Shown: positions 1-10,000, counted from the first letter of the stretch. The stretch: 53,943 bases of DNA from Flavobacterium sp. MC2016-06 (GCF_009711165.2 NZ_WMID02000036.1:1-53943), one strand, 5' to 3'. Notes: a model not told the origin generated them from the letters alone. Made by a program: numbers and translations.

Positions 1-83
1 TAGGATTTGATGTGTAAGTAATCTTGAGTTTTTCCTTTTAAGACTTGAATTGTATTATTTCACAGGTTTTGGTTTGACATTAA

Positions 84-163
84 AAAAAAGTCTTTTTCGT
101 GTTAAGGAGGAAGTTAAAGTAAAAAGACTTTTGTCGGGGTGGCAAGATTCGAACCTGCGGCCT
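84..163 (-). pseudogene. Broken tRNA-Pro 3' half with its terminator
   Basis: Bases 134-163 match the 3' acceptor strand, T arm and variable-loop edge of the intact tRNA-Pro at 251-325 with one mismatch. The match continues into the flanking AAAAAGACTTTT. Bases 86-97 and 121-132 form a 12-bp inverted repeat like the terminator of the intact gene. Beyond 163 the sequence diverges and gives no anticodon stem or 5' acceptor strand, so no functional tRNA is possible. It may be a decayed tandem tRNA copy or a scar of integration into the tRNA 3' end. No integrase is visible in this window. Confidence 0.7.
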
Positions 164-217
164 TTCCGCCAAAATGTGGGACGTGGTAACTGTTCTTTTT
201 TAAGTTTAAAGCAAAAA

Positions 218-249
218 AAAAGTCTTTTCAAAAAAATGAAAAGACTTTT
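218..249 (-). terminator. Terminator of tRNA-Pro
   Basis: A 13-bp perfect inverted repeat (218-230 with 237-249) has a 6-nt loop. On the minus strand it is followed by a run of nine T. It lies directly after the tRNA 3' end. Confidence 0.85.
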
Positions 250-250
250 G

Positions 251-325
251 TCGGGGTGGCAGGATTCGAACCTGCGGCCTCCTGCTCCCAAAGCAGGCGC
301 GATAACCGGGCTACGCTACACCCCG
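251..325 (-). tRNA. tRNA-Pro (anticodon TGG)
   Basis: The minus strand folds as a cloverleaf. The acceptor stem is CGGGGTG paired with CACCCCG, followed by discriminator A. The anticodon stem CCTGC/GCAGG closes the loop TTTGGGA with anticodon TGG, and the T loop is GGTTCGAATCC. CCA is not encoded. A strong hairpin terminator follows at 218-249. Confidence 0.95.
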
Positions 326-446
326 AAAGCGGATGCAAAGATAGAAATAAATTTCGTTTAGAAAAGGAAAATTGAAAAATAAATAAAACTTATTTGAGGA
401 TAGTTATTTAGGATTTATTTTCAGTGTAATTTTTTATAATAAAGTT

Positions 447-454
447 TACATTTG
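447..454 (+). promoter_or_regulatory. Bacteroidota -7 element for trxB
   Basis: TACATTTG matches the TAnnTTTG -7 consensus and lies 22 nt before the trxB ATG. No clear -33 TTG is visible. Confidence 0.6.
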
Positions 455-476
455 CATCACAAAAATACAATACACT

Positions 477-1424
477 ATGTCAGATACAATCGAAAAAATT
501 AAATGCCTTATAATAGGTTCTGGCCCGGCAGGATATACTGCTGCAATTTATGCTGCTAGAGCAAATATGAATCCAGTTTTATACCAAGGAATGCAGCCAG
601 GTGGTCAGTTGACTACAACTAATGAGGTTGAAAACTTTCCTGGTTATGTTGATGGCGTTACCGGACCAGAAATGATGATTCAATTACAAGACCAAGCAAA
701 ACGTTTTGGTGCTGATATTCGTGATGGATGGGCAACTAAAGTTGATTTCTCTGGAGATATTCATAAAGTTTGGATAAACGATTCAATCGAATTACACTGT
801 GAAACGGTTATTATTTCTACAGGTGCTTCGGCTAAATATTTAGGATTATCATCAGAACAGCATTATTTAAATATGGGTGGAGGAGTTTCTGCCTGCGCTG
901 TCTGCGACGGATTCTTTTACCGTAATCAAGAAGTGGTAATTGTTGGGGCAGGAGATTCTGCTTGTGAAGAAGCGCATTACTTATCTAAACTTTGTAAAAA
1001 AGTTACGATGTTAGTAAGAAGCGAAAAATTCAGAGCTTCAAAAATTATGGAAGATCGTGTTCGTAAAACCGAAAACATCGAGATTTTAATGAATCACGAT
1101 ACTGTTGAAGTTTTAGGAGATCAACATGTAGTACATGCAATTAAAGCATTAAATAAAACTACTGATCAAGTTATTGAAATTCCTGCAACAGGATTTTTCG
1201 TAGCAATTGGTCATAAACCAAATACAGATATTTTTGCAGATTACATTACTTTAGATGAAACTGGTTATATCGTAAATACTCCAGGAACATCAAATACAAA
1301 TGTACCAGGTGTTTTTGTAGCAGGTGATGCTGCAGATCATGTATACCGCCAAGCAATTACTGCTGCAGGTACAGGATGTATGGCTGCTTTAGATGCTGAA
1401 AGATATTTAGCAGCAAAAGAGTAA
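477..1424 (+). CDS. trxB: Thioredoxin-disulfide reductase
   Basis: The 315-residue product is the usual length of bacterial low-molecular-weight thioredoxin reductase. It is a cytoplasmic FAD enzyme that moves electrons from NADPH to thioredoxin. The N-terminal FAD-binding motif is GSGPAGYTAAIYAARA (about residues 14-29). The redox pair is C140-A-V-C143 followed by D. The NADPH site GAGDSACEEA follows, and the C-terminal FAD motif is GVFVAGDAAD. The gene stands alone, with a -7 element just upstream and a perfect palindromic terminator just downstream, so it is probably transcribed by itself. The start is the only suitable ATG behind the promoter. Confidence 0.97.
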   Translation: MSDTIEKIKCLIIGSGPAGYTAAIYAARANMNPVLYQGMQPGGQLTTTNEVENFPGYVDGVTGPEMMIQLQDQAKRFGADIRDGWATKVDFSGDIHKVWINDSIELHCETVIISTGASAKYLGLSSEQHYLNMGGGVSACAVCDGFFYRNQEVVIVGAGDSACEEAHYLSKLCKKVTMLVRSEKFRASKIMEDRVRKTENIEILMNHDTVEVLGDQHVVHAIKALNKTTDQVIEIPATGFFVAIGHKPNTDIFADYITLDETGYIVNTPGTSNTNVPGVFVAGDAADHVYRQAITAAGTGCMAALDAERYLAAKE

Positions 1425-1481
1425 ATTTTAAAAGTTTCAGGTTTTCTTTGTTTAAGTTAATTTGACTTTTGATATAAATAG

Positions 1482-1514
1482 AAAAGTCCCTTTCAATTGA
1501 AAGGGACTTTTTTT
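1482..1514 (+). terminator. Terminator of trxB
   Basis: AAAGTCCCTTTCAATTGAAA begins a self-complementary hairpin with a GTCCCTTTC stem, ending in seven T. Its 5' side is also A-rich, so it may act in both directions. Confidence 0.9.
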
Positions 1515-1631
1515 ATGTTTTTGTTTCTCGAAAAACGTATTAAAAAAAAATGCGACTCTGCGAGAAATCAATTTAGTACTCAATTTTCAACTTGAAACCT
1601 GAAACAAAGAAAACGTGAAACAAAAAGAAAA

Positions 1632-2465
1632 CTATTTAATCTTCTTAAACAACTTTGCTTCTTCAGAAAAACGAGTAAGTTCTATTTTTGGGCTTCCAAA
1701 AAGTGTAAGTTCCGATTTATCACTAGCAGCTATCGAAACAGTAGTTTCTGCAAATACGGTTCCTGTAGCATAACTTTCTACTGTAACATTAGCGTCTTTC
1801 AAAGTAAATTTAGGACCGTTGAAAACAGAATTATTGTCTAAACGAATTGTAGCTTTTTCCGCAATACCTTCAAGTGTTGCAACTGCTTTTTGATACAAAT
1901 CACATTTAAATTTTATAGCAGAAACCAATGACTTAATCGATGCATTTTTGCTCAATTGTAAACTTCCATCTTCTGTTTTCAGATTCAATTCCGTTTTAGA
2001 TTTATCATCTGCAGTTAAGGTGAACTTTTTAGAATTAACATTCAAAAATAATTTTGAATAATCAAAACTGTTGAAAGTAAGATCGTCTAACTGAAGTTCT
2101 TGAATTGCATAAACAACAGCTTCATTTTTAGCAATAACTTTATTTAATGTTTTGGTGTAGGTAACACGAACAATTAGTTTTTTGAATATGGTAGATTCTT
2201 TAGAAGTGTATAAACGAAGTGTTTTATCTCTTAAATCCATTCCGATAATATCGTGTAGATTGTCATCGGCTTCAATTTTAATTTCGTTTTTTTCTCCTCG
2301 TTCCAAATAAACCTCTAAGTTGTCATCGACTTCAATAGCATCAAAACTTCCAACTTCTTTAACTGAAGTGGTTACAACTTTTGATCCTTTAATTTTTTCT
2401 CTTTTTTGAGCAAATGTTAATGTTGTAACTAATAATAATAGGACAAGGCCTGTACTTTTTTTCAT
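1632..2465 (-). CDS. Secreted GIN-domain (DUF2807) protein
   Basis: The product has 277 residues when started at the ATG at 2463-2465. That start gives the signal peptide MKKSTGLVLLLLVTTLTFAQ. A further in-frame ATG 25 codons upstream is rejected because a TATATTTG promoter element lies between the two and the extra residues are not signal-like. The mature part fits the GIN/DUF2807 'head' domain, a beta-helix-like repeat region starting around EVGSFDAIEVDDNLEVYLERG. Members sit at the cell surface or in the periplasm; their ligand is unknown. It is the last gene of the PadR/PspC cluster, but its own promoter suggests separate expression. The 84-bp gap to the next upstream gene also fits that. 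Confidence 0.8.
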   Translation of the reverse strand: MKKSTGLVLLLLVTTLTFAQKREKIKGSKVVTTSVKEVGSFDAIEVDDNLEVYLERGEKNEIKIEADDNLHDIIGMDLRDKTLRLYTSKESTIFKKLIVRVTYTKTLNKVIAKNEAVVYAIQELQLDDLTFNSFDYSKLFLNVNSKKFTLTADDKSKTELNLKTEDGSLQLSKNASIKSLVSAIKFKCDLYQKAVATLEGIAEKATIRLDNNSVFNGPKFTLKDANVTVESYATGTVFAETTVSIAASDKSELTLFGSPKIELTRFSEEAKLFKKIK

Positions 2466-2486
2466 TAATTCTAGATTTGATTTGGA

Positions 2487-2494
2487 CAAATATA
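2487..2494 (-). promoter_or_regulatory. -7 element upstream of the GIN-domain gene
   Basis: On the minus strand this is TATATTTG, 21 nt before the chosen ATG. It lies inside the longer reading frame, which supports the shorter start. Confidence 0.5.
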
Positions 2495-2549
2495 AAAAAA
2501 TCATCCACTTTTGATGAATGATTTCCTTTATATTTAACACATAAATTTG

Positions 2550-3284
2550 TTAACCTTGACTTATACTTCCTCCTGAGCTAGAAGTCTTTTCGATAGTTTT
2601 AGGAGCAATGTCATAATTAATGTTTCCACCGCTGCTAGCTTTTGCTTTCAGGCTTACAATTGGATGTACATTTACAGTAGCACCGCTAGAGGCTTCTGCA
2701 TGAACTTCGTTTGCTAATAATTTTGCAGCATCAATGTTAGAACCGCTAGAAGCCGAAGTTGTAATTTTTAATGCTTTTCCTTCAACATTAATAGAGCCTG
2801 CGCTTCCAGCATCGCAAGATATATTATCAGACTCAATGTTAATATCCATCGTTGCCGCACTAGAAGCTTCTAGGTTGATATCTTGGCCTTGAATAGTGTT
2901 TTTAGTCGTAATTGAAGCTGCGCTAGAAGCTTCCAATTTATCAATAATCGGCATTTTTACGATTACTTTTTTCATCGTTACATTGTGGAATGAATTGAAT
3001 TTACATTTAATTACCAATGTTCCGTTTTCAACTTTTGTTTCAATTTCTTTCTGTAAATTATCATCAGCTTCAACAATAATTTCAGTAGAATCAGATTGTT
3101 CGATAACTAAATCGATCGCATTGCTCACAGATACTTTTTTAAAGTCACCTTGTACAATTCTTTTTTCTTTAGTAACATTCCCGCTTCCATCTATTGTGTT
3201 AACGTTAAAATTACATGAGGCAAACAATAATGCGGTAATAGTCGCAATAATGAATTTCGTAATATGAAGGATTATTTTTATCAT
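2550..3284 (-). CDS. GIN-domain (DUF2807) lipoprotein
   Basis: The 244-residue protein starts with a hydrophobic signal ending in LLFASC, a lipobox with the acylated Cys near residue 24. The mature part is a GIN/DUF2807 head domain (VQGDFKKVSVSNAIDLVIEQ at its start). Its second half carries degenerate repeats of the form EASSAA/EASSGA, each presumably one turn of a beta-solenoid. It follows the PspC-domain gene by 7 bp and is surely in its operon. It is a paralogue of the neighbour at 1632-2465. By family knowledge such proteins are envelope components; a direct role in sensing or scaffolding is inference. Confidence 0.85.
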   Translation of the reverse strand: MIKIILHITKFIIATITALLFASCNFNVNTIDGSGNVTKEKRIVQGDFKKVSVSNAIDLVIEQSDSTEIIVEADDNLQKEIETKVENGTLVIKCKFNSFHNVTMKKVIVKMPIIDKLEASSAASITTKNTIQGQDINLEASSAATMDINIESDNISCDAGSAGSINVEGKALKITTSASSGSNIDAAKLLANEVHAEASSGATVNVHPIVSLKAKASSGGNINYDIAPKTIEKTSSSGGSISQG

Positions 3285-3291
3285 GGCTTAG

Positions 3292-5019
3292 TTAGTTAAT
3301 TTTGATTATTACTCCGTTTTTATCAGTGGTTAATTTTCCGGTGGTTTTTTTTCCGTTTAAAATTTCTTTTCCATTAATCTTAATCGAAACTTCTTTTACA
3401 GTATCATTCTCAACGTGGTTTTCTTCGTATTCATCATGATCATTATAGTCGTCTTCGTCTTTTGGACAGTTTAAACATTTGATTTTAGATCCTTCTACTT
3501 TGTAGTTGTAATCACCGCTAAAGTGCAGGTTGAAGAAATCATTTTCAGAATCATCATAATCTTGTACAGAAGAATCTGGTTTAAATAACTGACCTTCTGG
3601 CAGGTACAAATATACATCAACTTCTTGACCTCTTAATTTGTTTTTTACGCCTGTTAAGAAGTAATTATCTAAAACTAAATGATTCCCGTTGATCTGAAAT
3701 TTGTAATCAATTTTTTCAGCTCTTTGTTTAGCACTTGTAAAAGAATTTCCTCTTGCGCTTTTTTCTATTTGTATATAAGGTGCAGCTTGATCTGTTTGTA
3801 AAACATGTAAGCGAACATCTGTAGAATAGATTAATTGGTTGTTTGCAGAATCCTGAACAAATTCAAAATCTCTATGATGATTTAAGTCTTTAGCGTAATA
3901 ATCGTTGTATCTAAATTTTACGTAAAGCGTATCTTTTGCAGCAATGTTGATTGCTTTTTTCTCAACCGTTTTATTGTCATAAGAAATTTCAGTTGCTTGT
4001 TTAATTCCAATGCTGATTGCAATTGCTACAGCAATAATCCAGATGGCTAGTAAAGTATATTTTGTAATGTTTCCAATTGACTTTAAGTTTGGTGACAATA
4101 ATTTGAAACCTAAAAGCGTCATAAAGAAAAACGGAATTCCAACAGCAAATAACATTAATAAACCAAATGACCAGATTGGATAGTCTGTAAAGTTTCCAGC
4201 TTCAACGAAGTTCTGCCAAGGAAAATCAATAAAAATATTAGTCCCTAAAGTAAAAACTCCAATTAAAAGCATAATCAAAATACTAAGTCCTGACATGATT
4301 AGAATTACTCCTAAAAATTTAGCGAAGATTTTAAACATCGTCATTACAAAGTCTCCAAATGAACTACTTATTCTCTCAGCTCCCGACTTTACTTGGTTTC
4401 CCATTTTATCATAATCAGCACTTTTAAATTTGTCCGATAATGATTCAATTTCTTCACGAACCTTTTTTTCGATATTCGAAATTGTTACAGGCTCACCAGT
4501 CATTTCTAATTTTTCTGAAGTTGTAACCGCTTCTGGAGTCACAATCCAAAGAACAAAATAAGCTAAAATTCCAGTTCCAAAACCTGCAAAAACAAATACT
4601 AAGAATATGATTTTGATCCAAACAGCGTCAATTCCAAAATAATGTCCTAAACCAGTTGCTACACCGCCAATCATACCTTTTTCTTTGTCACGGTATAATT
4701 TTTTGTGTTTTCTGTTGTTGTAATCATTAAAAGACTGATTTGGTTTTTCTTCATCTTCAATGATGTAATCTTCAGGCTGCCCCATAACTACAATCACTTC
4801 GTCAACATCTTTCAATCCCACAACATGTTTTTCGCTTTTTTGTTTTTCTGTTAATAATTCAGAAACACGCATTTCAATATCTTTAATAATTTCATCTTGT
4901 CCAGACGAATTGTTTAATGATCGTTTTATGGCGTCAAAATAGCGCGTTAGTTTCAAATATGCATCTTCATCGATGTGAAAAAACATACCTCCTAAGTTAA
5001 TATTTACTGTTTTGTTCAT
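3292..5019 (-). CDS. PspC-domain multi-pass membrane protein
   Basis: The product has 575 residues. Residues 1-90 form a charged cytoplasmic region with a helical segment. Residues 106-164 are a PspC domain (KKLYRDKEKGMIGGVATGLG, then a long hydrophobic stretch ending in WIVTPEA). Three more hydrophobic segments lie around 230-345. The C-terminal 200 residues are polar and hold an Asp/Glu-rich patch and the motif CLNCPKDEDD. PspC proteins in proteobacteria take part in the phage-shock response to inner-membrane damage, and this may be an equivalent. The gene starts 3 bp after the padR stop codon, so the PadR repressor and this protein form one operon. Confidence 0.88.
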   Translation of the reverse strand: MNKTVNINLGGMFFHIDEDAYLKLTRYFDAIKRSLNNSSGQDEIIKDIEMRVSELLTEKQKSEKHVVGLKDVDEVIVVMGQPEDYIIEDEEKPNQSFNDYNNRKHKKLYRDKEKGMIGGVATGLGHYFGIDAVWIKIIFLVFVFAGFGTGILAYFVLWIVTPEAVTTSEKLEMTGEPVTISNIEKKVREEIESLSDKFKSADYDKMGNQVKSGAERISSSFGDFVMTMFKIFAKFLGVILIMSGLSILIMLLIGVFTLGTNIFIDFPWQNFVEAGNFTDYPIWSFGLLMLFAVGIPFFFMTLLGFKLLSPNLKSIGNITKYTLLAIWIIAVAIAISIGIKQATEISYDNKTVEKKAINIAAKDTLYVKFRYNDYYAKDLNHHRDFEFVQDSANNQLIYSTDVRLHVLQTDQAAPYIQIEKSARGNSFTSAKQRAEKIDYKFQINGNHLVLDNYFLTGVKNKLRGQEVDVYLYLPEGQLFKPDSSVQDYDDSENDFFNLHFSGDYNYKVEGSKIKCLNCPKDEDDYNDHDEYEENHVENDTVKEVSIKINGKEILNGKKTTGKLTTDKNGVIIKIN

Positions 5020-5022
5020 GAC

Positions 5023-5355
5023 TTATTGATTTTGATTGGTGATTAGATTTACGGCGTCAGACAATTCTGTCCAAGTGCCGCTAAGTTCGTTTAAAAATGT
5101 TTGTCCTATTTCGGTTAATCCATAATATTTTCGTGGAGGCCCAGAAGTCGATTCTTCCCATCGATAATTGAGCAGACCGTCGTTTTTCAATCTAGTTAAA
5201 AGCGGATAAACAGTTCCCTCAACAACTAGTAATTTGGCGTTTTTTAAAGTGTCTAATATTTCTGATGTGTATGCATCTTTTTCTTTTAATACTGATAAGA
5301 TGCAAAACTCAAGAACACCTTTGCGCATCTGTGCTTTTGTGTTTTCAATGTTCAT
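5023..5355 (-). CDS. PadR-family transcriptional regulator
   Basis: The 110-residue protein is a typical short PadR winged helix. It opens with MRKGVLEFCILSVLKEKDAYTSEIL, the usual PadR first helices, and carries VVEGTVYPLLTRLKNDGLL (recognition helix) and GPPRKYYGLTEIG (wing). It has almost no C-terminal dimerisation tail, as in the small 'subfamily 2' PadR proteins. It heads the operon with the PspC and GIN-domain genes. The likely role, from family knowledge, is ligand- or stress-responsive autorepression of this operon. An 11-bp tandem repeat lies upstream at 5406-5446. Confidence 0.92.
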   Translation of the reverse strand: MNIENTKAQMRKGVLEFCILSVLKEKDAYTSEILDTLKNAKLLVVEGTVYPLLTRLKNDGLLNYRWEESTSGPPRKYYGLTEIGQTFLNELSGTWTELSDAVNLITNQNQ

Positions 5356-5405
5356 AATTTCATTTTGTTTTTTTTTGATTGAACAATTCGTTTTTTGATT
5401 GATGG

Positions 5406-5446
5406 TGATTGATTGATGATTGATTGATGATTGATTGATGATTGAT
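5406..5446. repeat. Tandem repeat, unit GATTGATTGAT
   Basis: About three and a half copies of an 11-bp unit lie between padR and the DUF4870 gene, in the expected promoter region of padR. It is a simple-sequence tract that could change length by slippage. Confidence 0.85.
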
Positions 5447-5506
5447 TTCGAATTTATTCTGTTAGAACTAGTTCGTGTAACCTATAACTTTTAACATTTT
5501 TAGAGA

Positions 5507-5986
5507 TTACTTTATAAAAGGAATCGTCATTGGGTATTTGTAATATTCCCCGTTTGAAGCTTTTATAGTAGCATAAATCACTAAAAAGAATTCAACAATT
5601 TTTAATAATCCAAAAAGAAGTACCGCAGTAAGGCCAACACTTATTAAACCAATGTTGCCTTGAAAATCAAAATTTCTGATGGTGAAATCCTCGTTGTGAA
5701 AGACCGCTTCCATCGGAATATTCTGCAATACAACAGCTATAAAAATTGGAATTGCGATTAAAGCTAAAATCAAAGTGTAAAGCAATAAACTCAATTGAAA
5801 ATTTAAAGTCTGTTTTCCGTGATGATTTACAAATTCTGATTTGTCTTTGTAACTCGTCCAGATTAATATTGGGAAAATATAATTCCCAAACGGAATGATG
5901 TACTGACTTAAAGTACTTAAGTGTGTGAACGCTGCTGTGTTCTTTTCTGATGATGTTTCCATGATGAGTGGTGTTGTTGTTTCCAT
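5507..5986 (-). CDS. DUF4870 (Tic20-like) membrane protein
   Basis: The 159-residue protein has the DUF4870 signature: THLSTLSQYIIPFGNYIFPILIW, then KSEFVNHHGKQTLNFQLS, then two more hydrophobic segments. Four membrane helices are expected. The family is common in Bacteroidota and its function is not known. Two Met codons (residues 1 and 9) could start it. The first lies 28 nt after a TATATTTG element at 6015-6022 and is preferred weakly. The gene points the same way as padR but is separated by 150 bp that include the tandem repeat. Confidence 0.85.
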   Translation of the reverse strand: METTTPLIMETSSEKNTAAFTHLSTLSQYIIPFGNYIFPILIWTSYKDKSEFVNHHGKQTLNFQLSLLLYTLILALIAIPIFIAVVLQNIPMEAVFHNEDFTIRNFDFQGNIGLISVGLTAVLLFGLLKIVEFFLVIYATIKASNGEYYKYPMTIPFIK

Positions 5987-6014
5987 GATTAAAAGTATAT
6001 AGTAATTTCTTATG

Positions 6015-6022
6015 CAAATATA
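6015..6022 (-). promoter_or_regulatory. -7 element for the DUF4870 gene
   Basis: The minus strand reads TATATTTG, 28 nt before the start codon. A -33 element is not obvious. Confidence 0.5.
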
Positions 6023-6217
6023 TATCCAAAAGACAGTATCTTGTTTTACATAGTACCAAATATTAACAAAGTTTTAACATATTTAAAATTGAAATGTCTT
6101 GTTAAAGTGATTTGGAATTAATCGTAACTCCCGTATTCATTGAGTTTTAAGGAAAGTAAGAGTGGTTTATTGTGCGTGCATAGTTTTTTTGTATTTTTAC
6201 ATAAAAAAATAAATCTT

Positions 6218-6670
6218 ATGGCAGTTTCCGTTTCCAAACTCAACAAATTTGTATTGTTTAAATTACCATCGGCATATATTTGCGGCGTTCGTGTAAAAGC
6301 GATAAATAACGAAAGATGCGTTGTAAGTGTAAAACACCGTTGGATTAATCAAAACCCGTTTAACTCAATGTACTTTGCTGTTCAGGCAATGGCTGCCGAG
6401 TTAACAACAGGAGCTTTAGTAATTTCACAAATACAAGAAAGCGGTAGAAAAATATCCATGCTGGTTGCCAATAATAAAGGAAACTTTACTAAAAAGGCAA
6501 CGGGCAGAATCACATTTGCCTGCAACGACGGACATTTAATTGCCGAAGCTATTCAGCAAACCATAGCAACAGGCGAGGGTCAGACTTTCTGGATGAAATC
6601 TATAGGAACTAATGAAGAAGGAGTTCAAGTTTCTGAAATGGATTTTGAATGGAGCGTTAGATTAAAATAA
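6218..6670 (+). CDS. DUF4442 hotdog-fold (thioesterase-like) protein
   Basis: The product has 150 residues from the internal ATG at 6218, where the conserved region MAVSVSKLNKFVLFKLPSAY begins. The 26 residues upstream in the same frame look like translated leader and are left out. The motif NPFNSMYFAVQAMAAELTTG resembles the long helix of hotdog-fold acyl-CoA thioesterases (DUF4442). The substrate is unknown. The gene is followed by a strong terminator and has no partner gene. Confidence 0.82.
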   Translation: MAVSVSKLNKFVLFKLPSAYICGVRVKAINNERCVVSVKHRWINQNPFNSMYFAVQAMAAELTTGALVISQIQESGRKISMLVANNKGNFTKKATGRITFACNDGHLIAEAIQQTIATGEGQTFWMKSIGTNEEGVQVSEMDFEWSVRLK

Positions 6671-6695
6671 AGATCTACATAAAAGAAATATAATA

Positions 6696-6727
6696 AATGA
6701 CCTGTATCCAAACAGGTCATTTTTTTT
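6696..6727 (+). terminator. Terminator of the DUF4442 gene
   Basis: AATGACCTGT pairs with ACAGGTCATT around the loop ATCCAA and is followed by eight T. Confidence 0.92.
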
Positions 6728-6910
6728 GCCTTATATATTTTGTTTTTTATAATGCTTTGTAAATCAGTAATGTTTATTGGTCTTCTTTGCTTTTCTCAAT
6801 TTTTCTTTCGTAATTTTATTCAAAAGTTACTTTTGCAGTTATCACTGCACAAATTCAATACATTCATTCTAGCTTCATTTAGCAATGTTAATTTTATTTC
6901 AAAACAAATG

Positions 6911-6918
6911 TATATTTG
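6911..6918 (+). promoter_or_regulatory. Candidate -7 element before the GH18/NodB/GT2 gene
   Basis: TATATTTG lies 135 bp before the start codon at 7054. The 6728-7053 gap holds no convincing gene; a 73-codon frame at 6740-6961 looks like chance. If this element is used, the mRNA leader would be about 130 nt. Confidence 0.35.
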
Positions 6919-7053
6919 TAAGAATAATTATGTTATAAAGTTTCGAAATAATAAAAAGTAGAATTTTATTGAAGTTGCTGAAAGTCTTAGAGGTTTAAAA
7001 TTACATTTTGAATTGATTTTCTTTAATAATATTCGTCTAAAACAAAAGAATAT

Positions 7054-10000
7054 ATGGATGCTAAAAAGCAAATATTTCAGACTACAACTCAAAAACGCTG
7101 GAAAACATTTCAATGGTCAAGCCGACTGATTTTGTTTCTTCTTATTTTGATGGTTCCCATTTTTATTATCACTTTAAAAAGAGGATTAAAACCAGCATTG
7201 CCACTTTTAGCCAATCATTCTCAAACGGGCCGTAGTTTAGAAAATCCTATTACGCCCAAAGATCTAAGTGTAAAAGAGCTTAAAAAATTTAAAGGATTTG
7301 ATTATTTTTTAAGAGCTAAAACTAAAATCGAAAAGCTGAAAAATCTGCCAGTTTCTCCAAAAACGGCTTCAGAAGTTAGAGCAGGATTTTATGTAGACTG
7401 GGATCCGCAAAGTTTATTTTCACTGCAAAAAAATATTGACAAACTCAATATGGTAGTTCCAGAATGGTTTTTTATTGATCCTAAAACTGATTTGCTTCGA
7501 ACTGAAATTGATACAGCAGCTTTGAAAGTGATGAAAAAAGGAAAGGTGAAAATACTTCCGTTAATCAATAATATCAACGAATCTTTAGGCGAAGGTGACT
7601 TTGACGGTGATTTAATTCATAGAATTCTTCATGATACAAACAAAAGAGAAAGACTTATTAATGATATTGTAAAAGCATTAAAACAATATAATTTGCAAGG
7701 AATTAATATCGATTTTGAAGAGTTTAAAGAAAACAGTGATGAACCAATAATTGCTTTTCAGAAAGAATTATACCAAAAATTACATCCGCTTGGCTATCTC
7801 GTTTCGCAGGATATTATGGCAGGAGATGATGATTTTAATATAAAAGAATTGTCAAAATATAATGACTATGTATTTCTTATGGCTTATGATGAGCATTATG
7901 CGCAAAGTGTTCCGGGAGATATAAGCGGTCAGAAATGGATTGAAAGAATTGTCGATAAAACGGCAAAAGAAATTCCGTCAGACAAAATTATTCTTTGCTT
8001 TGCGGGTTATGGATACGATTGGCAAGAAAAAGAAGAAGGAGAAACTATAACGTACGACCAAGCAATTGCTACCGCAAAACAATATAATGCTAAGATTAAA
8101 TTTAACAATAACAGCTATAACAATTCTTTTGCTTACACAGACAGCAATGGTAAAAAGCATCAAGTTAATTTTACAGATGCAGCTACTAATTTTAATACCA
8201 TTAGGTTTAGTGACGAATATGGTTTGGCAGGAACTGCTTTGTGGAGATTAGGAAGCGAAGATCAGCGTTTATGGAGTTATTATCAGCGAAGTTTAACCAA
8301 CGAAAGCATCAATAAAAAACCTTTTGATTTTAAAACACTGCAACGCGTAAGTACACGAATAGAAAGTCCTGCTTATATTGGTGACGGCGAAATATTAAAT
8401 GTTATTGCTGATCCTGCTCCTGGAAAAATAGAAATGGAAGTAGATAATGATGAAGACATTATTACGGAGCAAAAGTATGTACAATTGCCAACTAAATATG
8501 TAATTAGCAAGTTTGGAAACGTGCACAAACAAGTCATTTTGACTTTTGATGACGGACCAGATCCTACTTATACGCCACAAGTTTTAGATATTCTAAAGAG
8601 AGAAAAAGTTCCAGCCACATTTTTTGTAATCGGAATTCAGGGAGAAAACAACATTCCTTTATTACAGAGAATTTATGCAGAAGGTCATGAAATAGGCAAT
8701 CATACTTTTACGCATCCTAATATTGCTTTAGTAAGTCCAGAAAGAGCTTCGGCAGAAATGGAAACCACTCGATTATTAATTGAAGCCGTTACCGGAAGAA
8801 GTACTGTGCTGTTTAGAGCGCCGTATAATGCAGATGCCGAACCCACTACAGAAGCTGAATTAAAACCAATTGCTTTAAGCAAAGCTCAAAATTATTACAC
8901 AGTTGGAGAAAGTATTGATCCAAATGATTGGGAAAAAGGCGTGAGTGCAGATACTATTTACAATAGAACAATAAGAGAATATGAAGCAAATCCTGATAAA
9001 GGAATTATTTTACTGCACGATGCGGGAGGAAACAGACAAGCAACTGTAGAAGCTTTACCTAGAATTATTAAATATTTTAAAGACAAAAACATTCAATTTA
9101 CGACAGTTTCGCATTTGCTTGGAAAAACAAAAGACCAAATTATGCCCAAAGCAAAAGGTCCATATGTAACACTAGACAATATTATTTTTGATTTTGGATA
9201 TTGGTTCGGACATTTTATTACAGCTGCATTTTGGGTGGCAATTTTGCTGGGTTTTCTGCGTATTGCTTTAATGGCCATAATGGCATTTGTAAAAAAATGG
9301 AGAGATCATAAACATCCGCCCGTTTATAAAACTACAGAAGGAAATCCTAAAGTAAGTATTATTGTTCCTGCTTATAATGAAGAAATAAATGCGGTGAAAA
9401 CAATAGAAAATTTGCTTTGCCAAGACTATCCAGATTTTGATATTGTTTTTGTAGATGATGGTTCTAAAGACAAAACTTTTGTCATGATTAATGATGCTTT
9501 TAAAGATAATCCAAAAGTAAAAGTGCATACCAAACCAAATGGAGGAAAAGCTTCGGCATTAAATTACGGAATTGGATTGACTCAAAACGAATATGTAGTT
9601 TGTATTGATGCTGATACACAGCTAAAAACCGATGCCATTTCGCAATTGATGAAAGGATTTACAATTCAATTAAAAAATAATGAAGAAATTGGTGCCATTG
9701 CAGGAAATGTAAAAGTAGGTAACGAAAATACAATGCTTACCAAATGGCAGAGTATTGAATATACAACAGCGCAGAATTTTGACCGAAGAGCTTTTGACTT
9801 AATCAACGGAATTACGGTTGTTCCCGGCGCGATTGGTGCCTTTAAGAAAACTGCGATCGAAAAAGCGGGCGGTTTTACAACTGATACGCTTGCGGAAGAC
9901 TGCGATTTAACCATTCGTATTTTAAGAAACGATTATCATATTATAAACTGCATAGAAGCTGTAGCCATTACCGAAGCTCCCGAAAGTTTGAAAGAATTTA

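Noticed and set aside
50..361. A 103-codon plus-strand frame containing a repeated SGWQDSNLRP peptide
   Set aside because: It is the antisense of the tRNA-Pro gene and its broken copy; this peptide is a known translation artefact of tRNA genes.
6740..6961. A 73-codon plus-strand frame upstream of the GH18/NodB/GT2 gene
   Set aside because: It is rich in Phe, Asn and Lys as expected of random AT-rich DNA, and it contains the likely promoter of the next gene.
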